A stretch of DNA of 64,000 nt from Symbiodinium natans (Eukaryota; Sar; Dinophyceae; Suessiales; Symbiodiniaceae): contig CAJNDS010002535.1 of NCBI GenBank assembly GCA_905221605.1, positions 780,001-844,000 of the forward strand, in the 5' to 3' direction. The notes under the pieces were generated by a model. The model was not told the origin of the DNA and did not search any database. It worked only from the letters and a program-made list of their open reading frames with translations. Below, piece after piece: positions 59,016-64,000 of this stretch (positions are counted from its first letter, which is position 1; each line of letters opens with the position of its first letter). Position numbers and translations under genes: made by a program.

Positions 59016-61215
59016 GCTTTGGGGTTTCTCCATTTGAACGGTGGGCGTAAACCCAGTCGTAGTGTGGCGGGTTGCGCAAAGGCTCAGCACAAACGGCAAC
59101 CGCCTAAACTGCATGCCGTGCCAGGTACATTCTGCGGTTGTGGCGCAGCGGAACATGCTCCGAGTTCACTGCTTTGCAGATCTACGCCAGATTTAAAGCC
59201 TTCAATCCTAAACCCCCCTGGGCGAGCTCAAGGACTCAAGGAGTGGAGGCTCAAATGGGACCTCTGCAACGGGCTGGGGCAGCGCAAGAGCACAAGTGCA
59301 TGTTGGGGCTTAGGCTGACCAGACCAAACCCCTGAAGACTTGACCCTACCCATCGTATACGACCAGAGGCTATATACTGGCATGTGGTTTAGGGCGATTC
59401 ATAGGCTTTATAGGACTTAGGGTTTTGCAGTACAGAATGTGAGTAAAACGAAGGAGCCTTCAAGGCAGATTCGGATTCGCAGCCTCGCCCTCGCCCGCCG
59501 GCCTGAGTGAAGCAAGTTTGGTGCGAGGTTCGCGGTTTAAGGTCTTCGGGCGCTTTACTGGCGGTTCTTGGAGAAACTTGAGGGGCGGGTGGGGGTGGGG
59601 GGGGGGGGGAAAGGGGGGGGGTTTTGTTCGACTTTTCAGTTTTTTCGCGTCGGAACGCCGGTCCAGGACCCACTCCTAACGGAGATAGAAACGAAAGCAT
59701 CGCTACGCTAGCTTTCGTGATTTGCTGACTGATACAAGGAAAACCCATCAGATTCATGTGGGTCCCTCATCTTCGCGTCTCTAACCGCTGCCCTCGTCAG
59801 CACCTTGGTTCTGACACGGTTCTGACATCACGCGCCAAGAACTACGATCACGTTCTGCTTCATATGAACATGTGCGACGCAAACGACACTCTAAGTTCCA
59901 GCATCATGCCGGTAAGTTCCCTTGGATGTTCCATGCGCTAGATGAGTTGCAGAGCGCGCGCAAGATGCCTATATAGGCACACGCTTCCCGCAGTGGCGTG
60001 AATAACTACCCCCAAAAGGTGCCGATCACTGCGGACTTCTATTTGTTCCAGCAACAAATGACCCATCCCAATCAAGGAACCGCAAATGCCGTCAACGAAC
60101 GTCAAAGATGTCGTAGCATGAACACACGACACAGGGTTGTGGTGACCTGGAGCACTGGGTCCTCTCTAGCTTTGGGGAGCAGCGATTTTCGGATGGCTTA
60201 AGGGGAAAAGGGCCTCAAGCCTGGGCGATCTTGAGGTCGGCTAGAGTTGGAGGACCCAGTGCAGCACAGACCCATCACACAAAGTGCCTCGGGCAACGAA
60301 AAAGATGAGAGCTGCAGAGTTTGGCAGTCAGCTTTTCGACCACATCTGTGATGGGCTACGTGGGATGGGCTACGTTGGCGTTGCATCTCGGCACTAGGCC
60401 CTGGGCATTTGTAGGCCTCTTTTGGCCCGCACTGGTGTGGGAGCATTGTAGCGAACTGTGTGTCTGCGCGCGCAAAGCTGTGCAGGCCGGGTGGATATTG
60501 CTTGAGGTGTACTTACTCTCAAATGCAGCATCGGCCTTTGTTTGAGGCGTTGAGGGTAGCGTAAAGCTCCCTACGTCTTGCCTTTTGTCGTTTCTTCGTC
60601 GGAGCTGAGGGTTGTTCTTGGTTGGGGAAGTGGACCCAGAGCGGTTCCGACGGCAACGCCTGTCCGCGTCAGCAGCCGGGTTAAGTCCCGACCTGGCTGA
60701 CACTGCACCTTGAACCCTTAGATCCTAAAGCCTGTAAGATCCAAACCTCAAACGTGGCAGCCTGCAGTTCGCGCCGTATGTCAACTACGCGACCCGCAGC
60801 TTTCCGGCTTCAGCGCTCATGCCGCTCCGCCCCGCCTTTTTGCCCCGCCACTTTGCCCGGGCCCCACAAGTACTACAGGTACAGGCTGATTACGGGTCAT
60901 AGTGCAGCTGAGTAATGCCGAGTACAGTTTGGCGTCCAGGCAGACTTTGGAGGTCCCAGAGTTGCACCAACCATTCCAGTCATGTCGCGCCTCAAATCCC
61001 GAAAGTTCCCAAAATCGAATGCCAGAAGCTCTCCAGCGGCTGTGCGCGAGAAGCTGGGCAGTCCAAACCTAGCGGGCAAGTTCAGCATCAACATTTTGCA
61101 GCAGCGTCCCTGCAGAGAGTTCAGCATGAGTAGGGCTCCATGCGCTACTAAAGATGCCTGCAAAGCCGTGATTGCCTAGGTCTGGAGGGCAAAGAGTTCT
61201 GGAGCACCCCCAAGA
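59016..61215. other. No supported gene
   Basis: Open segments at 59756-59910 (ending at a consensus-like G|GTAAGT) and 60977-61179 could be exons but lack domains and partners. Confidence 0.35.
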
Positions 61216-61335
61216 ATTTAAAGATTTAAATGCTTTAAATTCTTTAAATTCTTTAAATTCTTTAAATTCTTTAAATTCTTTAAATTCTTTAAATTCTTTA
61301 AATTCTTTAAATTCTTTAAATTCTTTAAATTCTTA
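61216..61335. repeat. (TTTAAATTC)n nonamer array, about 12 copies
   Basis: A uniform AT-rich 9-mer containing the palindrome TTTAAA. The in-frame N-S-L repeat on + is a by-product. Confidence 0.9.
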
Positions 61336-61441
61336 TGGAGGTGATTCTTATAATTAATCTATAAAGAAAAGCCAGTGGCAACATAGTACATAAAGGTCCC
61401 TCTCTCATACAGATATACAGATCTTTATTTGTGTATTTTAT

Positions 61442-61466
61442 TAACCCTAAACCCTAAACCCTAAAT
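61442..61466 (-). repeat. Short CCCTAAA array
   Basis: Three to four heptamers left of the orphan micro-exon. Confidence 0.85.
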
Positions 61467-61517
61467 TTAGGAATTATGTACTTGGGGTGGGCGATCCGAC
61501 ACATCCCTTTCGCCCAG

Positions 61518-61536
61518 AATCTTCGCGACAAGGCGG
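61518..61536 (+). pseudogene. Orphan ankyrin micro-exon
   Basis: Reads N-L-R-D-K-A plus G, with donor-side GCCACGGCCTCAG. With its flanks (about 55 bp) it is nearly identical to 19300-19318. No ankyrin core is nearby, so it is probably a recent duplicate. Confidence 0.5.
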
Positions 61537-61575
61537 GCCACGGCCTCAGAACAGTTTCCAACTTCGCTGCAGTTG

Positions 61576-61640
61576 GGGGTTTAGGGTTTAGGGTTTAGGG
61601 TTTAGGGTTTAGGGTTTAGGGTTTAGGGTTTGGGGGGTTT
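61576..61640 (+). repeat. TTTAGGG array
   Basis: About eight heptamers, interrupted on the right by the foldback element and resuming at about 61741-61758. Confidence 0.9.
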
Positions 61641-61645
61641 AGGTC

Positions 61646-61737
61646 GGGATGTTCCCCTTATGCTAACAGCCCTGAATCGGGATTAGCGTAGGGGGTACTG
61701 TCGTCCCGATTCAGGACTGTTAGTAGAGGGGGAACAT
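61646..61737. repeat. Foldback element, copy 2
   Basis: Arms of about 34 bp (ATGTTCCCC...CTAACAG.CCTGAATCGGGA) are mirrored with about three mismatches around a 20-nt loop. It sits inside TTTAGGG DNA and is homologous to 28416-28514. Confidence 0.7.
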
Positions 61738-61880
61738 GTAGTTTAGGGTTTAGGGTTTACAGTAGGGTGCTTATGTTTCGTTCATACTTGCGTTTCGTTC
61801 GATATATACTTCCTAATGTTTCCACTTCAGGTTTCCTTTAGAATGTTTCCTGCCCTAAGCCCTACACCCTAAACCCTTAT

Positions 61881-63735
61881 GCCAGGCCTTGGAGCTAGTT
61901 TTGTCTCTCTCAACAAAAGCCTGTGCTGGTGTAACGTAATCGTGGCTCCAAAATCTTGCCAGGCCTTGGAGCTAGTTTTGTCTCTCTCAACAAAAACCTG
62001 TGCTGGTGTAACGTAATCGTGGCTCCAAAATCTCTCCAGGCCTTGGAGCTAGTTTTGTCTCTCTCAACAAAAACCTGTGCTGGTGTAACGTAATCGTGGC
62101 TCCAAAACCTTGCCAGGCCTTGGAGCTAGTGTCTCTCTGAACAAAAACCTGTGCTGGTGTAACGTAATCGTGGCTCCAAAATCTTGCCAGGCCTTGGAGC
62201 TAGTTTAGTCTCTCTCAACAAAAACCTGTGCTGGTGTAACGTAATCGTGGCTCCACAATCTTGCCAGGCCTTGGAGCTAGTTTTGTCTCACACAACAAAA
62301 ACCTGTGCTGGTGTAACGTAATCGTGGCTCCAAAATCTTGCCAGGCCTTGGAGCTAGTTTTGTCTCTCTCAACAAAAACCTGTGCTGGTGTAACGTAATC
62401 GTGGCTCCAAAATCTAGCCAGGCCTTGGAGCTAGTTTAGTCTCTCTCAACAAAGACCTGTGCTGGTGTAACGTAATCGTGGCTCCACAATCTTGCCAGGC
62501 CTTGGAGCTAGTTTTGTCTCTCTCAACAAAAACCTGTGCTGGTGTAACGTAATCGTGGCTCCAAAATCTCGCCAGGCCTTGGAGCTAGTTTTGTCTCTCT
62601 CAACAAAAACCTGTGCTGGTGTAACGTAATCGTGGCTCCAAAATCTCGCCAGGCCTTGGAGCTAGTTTTGTCTCTCTCAACAAAAACCTGTGCTGGTGTA
62701 ACGTAATCGTGGCTCCAAAATCTCGCCAGGCCTTGGAGCTAGTGTCTCTCTCAACAACCTGTGCTGGTGTAACGTAATCGTGGCTCCAAAATCTCTCCAG
62801 GCCTTGGAGCTAGTTTTGTCTCTCTCAACAAAAACCTGTGCTGGTGTAACGTAATCGTGGCTCCAAAACCTTGCCAGGCCTTGGAGCTAGTGTCTCTCTC
62901 AACAACCTGTGCCGGTGTAACGTAATCGTGGCTCCCAAATCTCGCCAGGCCTTGGAGCTAGTGTCTCTTTGAACAAAAACCTGTGCTGGTGTAACGTAAT
63001 CGTGGCTCCAAAATCTCGCCAGGCCTTGGAGCTAGTGTCTGTCTCAACAAAAACCTGTGCTGATGTATCGTAATCGTGGCTCCAAAATCTCGCCAGGCCT
63101 TGGAGCTAGTTTTGTCTCTCAACAAAAACCTGTGCTGGTGTAACGTAATCGTGGCTCCCAAATCTCGCCAGGCCTTGGAGCTAGTTTTGTCTCTCTGAAC
63201 AAAAACCTGTGCTGGTGTAACGTAATCGTGGCTCCAAAATCTCGCCAGGCCTTGGAGCTAGTTTTGTCTCTCTCAACAAAAACCTGTGCTGGTGTAACGT
63301 AATCGTGGCTCCAAAATCTCGCCAGGCCTTGGAGCTAGTGTCTCTCTGAACAAAAACCTGTGCTGGTGTAACGTAATCGTGGCTCCAAAATCTCGCCAGG
63401 CCTTGGAGCTAGTGTCTCTCTCAACAAAAACCTGTGCTGATGTAACGTAATCGTGGCTCCAAAATCTCGCCAGGCCTTGGAGCTAGTTTTGTCTCTCAGC
63501 AAAAACCTGTGCTGGTGTAACGTAATCGTGGCTCCAAAATCTCGCCAGGCCTTGGAGCTAGTGTCTCTCTGAACAAAAACCTGTGCTGGTGTAACGTAAT
63601 CGTGGCTCCAAAATCTCGCCAGGCCTTGGCGCTAGTTTTGTCTCTCAACAAAATTTGTGCTGGTGTAACGTAATCGTGGCTCCAAAATCTCGCCAGGCCT
63701 TGGAGCTAGTGTCTCTCTCAACAAAAACCTGTGCG
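61881..63735. repeat. 74-78 bp minisatellite, 25 copies
   Basis: Unit starts CCAGGCCTTGGAGCTAG and ends GTAACGTAATCGTGGCTCC. TTGGAGC near its start and GCTCCAA at its end are complementary. Long units (TTTTGTCTC) dominate at the left; shorter ones (GTGTCTC) become common to the right. No spacers, so not a CRISPR. Confidence 0.95.
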
Positions 63736-63855
63736 GTCCGAGGGTCCGCGCTTTCCGTTTCGACGGACCTACGCGGCAAACGACAAAACGGCTAATGATT
63801 CTAATGATTGAACATGCAAGGAAGAATTTTGATTCATCTTTCACTCTTATTCCAG

Positions 63856-64000
63856 GGGGTTGGGCCGAGGAACATGCGCGCATGCATCCTGATTTGGCCC
63901 GCGTTCTTGAAGGCAAATCCACATTGCTGTGGGAGCAGTTGCTTCGTGAGCAAATTTCCGGACCCCGTTCAAACACGTGGCACAGCTACTGGGGCCTAAG
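63856..64000 (+). CDS. Candidate exon running off the window
   Basis: Strong acceptor (TTTCACTCTTATTCCAG|GG), then an open frame to the last base: GWAEEHARMHPDLARVLEGK, followed by STLLWEQLLREQ. The frame is also open upstream for about 45 codons, so it could instead be part of a longer exon starting near 63735. No domain was recognised. Confidence 0.35.

Noticed and set aside
58194-59156. 320-codon hydrophobic minus-strand frame
   Set aside because: It coincides with the 38-bp satellite; its Leu/Cys-rich pattern repeats with the unit and has no domain.
61881-63735. CRISPR array
   Set aside because: Units are contiguous with no unique spacers and are 74-78 bp long in eukaryote-like DNA.

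Overview
The window looks like nuclear DNA of a dinoflagellate (Symbiodiniaceae-like; inferred, not proven). The main evidence is dozens of short interstitial arrays of the heptamer CCCTAAA/TTTAGGG in both orientations, very long introns, and candidate splice donors that are mostly GC (some GA, few GT) paired with AG acceptors usually followed by G. Large single-exon genes and abundant simple-sequence DNA fit the same picture. No tRNA, rRNA, CRISPR or prokaryotic operon structure was found.

Region 1 (about 0.77-33.94 kb, + strand). Short open segments encode one long ankyrin-repeat protein, which I model as a single multi-exon gene. Most repeats are split into a core exon (usually 80 nt, opening G-R-T-A-L-H and ending A-D/N-K) and a 19-nt micro-exon (type D-L-Q-D-N-D-G). 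Together they make exactly 33 codons, the ankyrin unit, and the phases close (micro-exon 0 to 1, core 1 to 0). About 21 cores and 15-16 micro-exons are visible, all on + and in near-strict alternation. The introns hold telomere-like arrays, foldback elements, microsatellites, a complete LTR retroelement (antisense, 9677-18351) and a nested single-exon J-domain gene (28669-30279). Four introns cut through cores that are uninterrupted elsewhere, and each is flanked by a 4-8 bp direct duplication, as expected of introner elements.

The LTR element has identical 207-bp LTRs, a 5-bp target duplication, a polypurine tract and a primer-binding site matching a Met-tRNA anticodon arm (copia style). It carries no recognisable pol. 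Its only ORF encodes a 2608-residue protein with six CCCH zinc fingers plus WW-like, S1-like and SAM-like segments.

Region 2 (about 34-61 kb) is gene-poor. It contains a (ACT)n tract, a 487-bp tandem repeat (43.0-44.7 kb), a candidate J-domain exon pair (45.7-45.9 kb), a TGTGTTG heptamer array, nested tandem duplications at 47.4-48.9 kb, a broken coding relic at 51.0-51.6 kb, duplicated coding relics at 52.7-56.6 kb and a 38-bp satellite at 58.4-59.0 kb.

Region 3 (61.2-64 kb) returns to telomere-like DNA with an orphan ankyrin micro-exon and a foldback element. It then has 25 copies of a 74-bp minisatellite and ends in a candidate exon running off the window.
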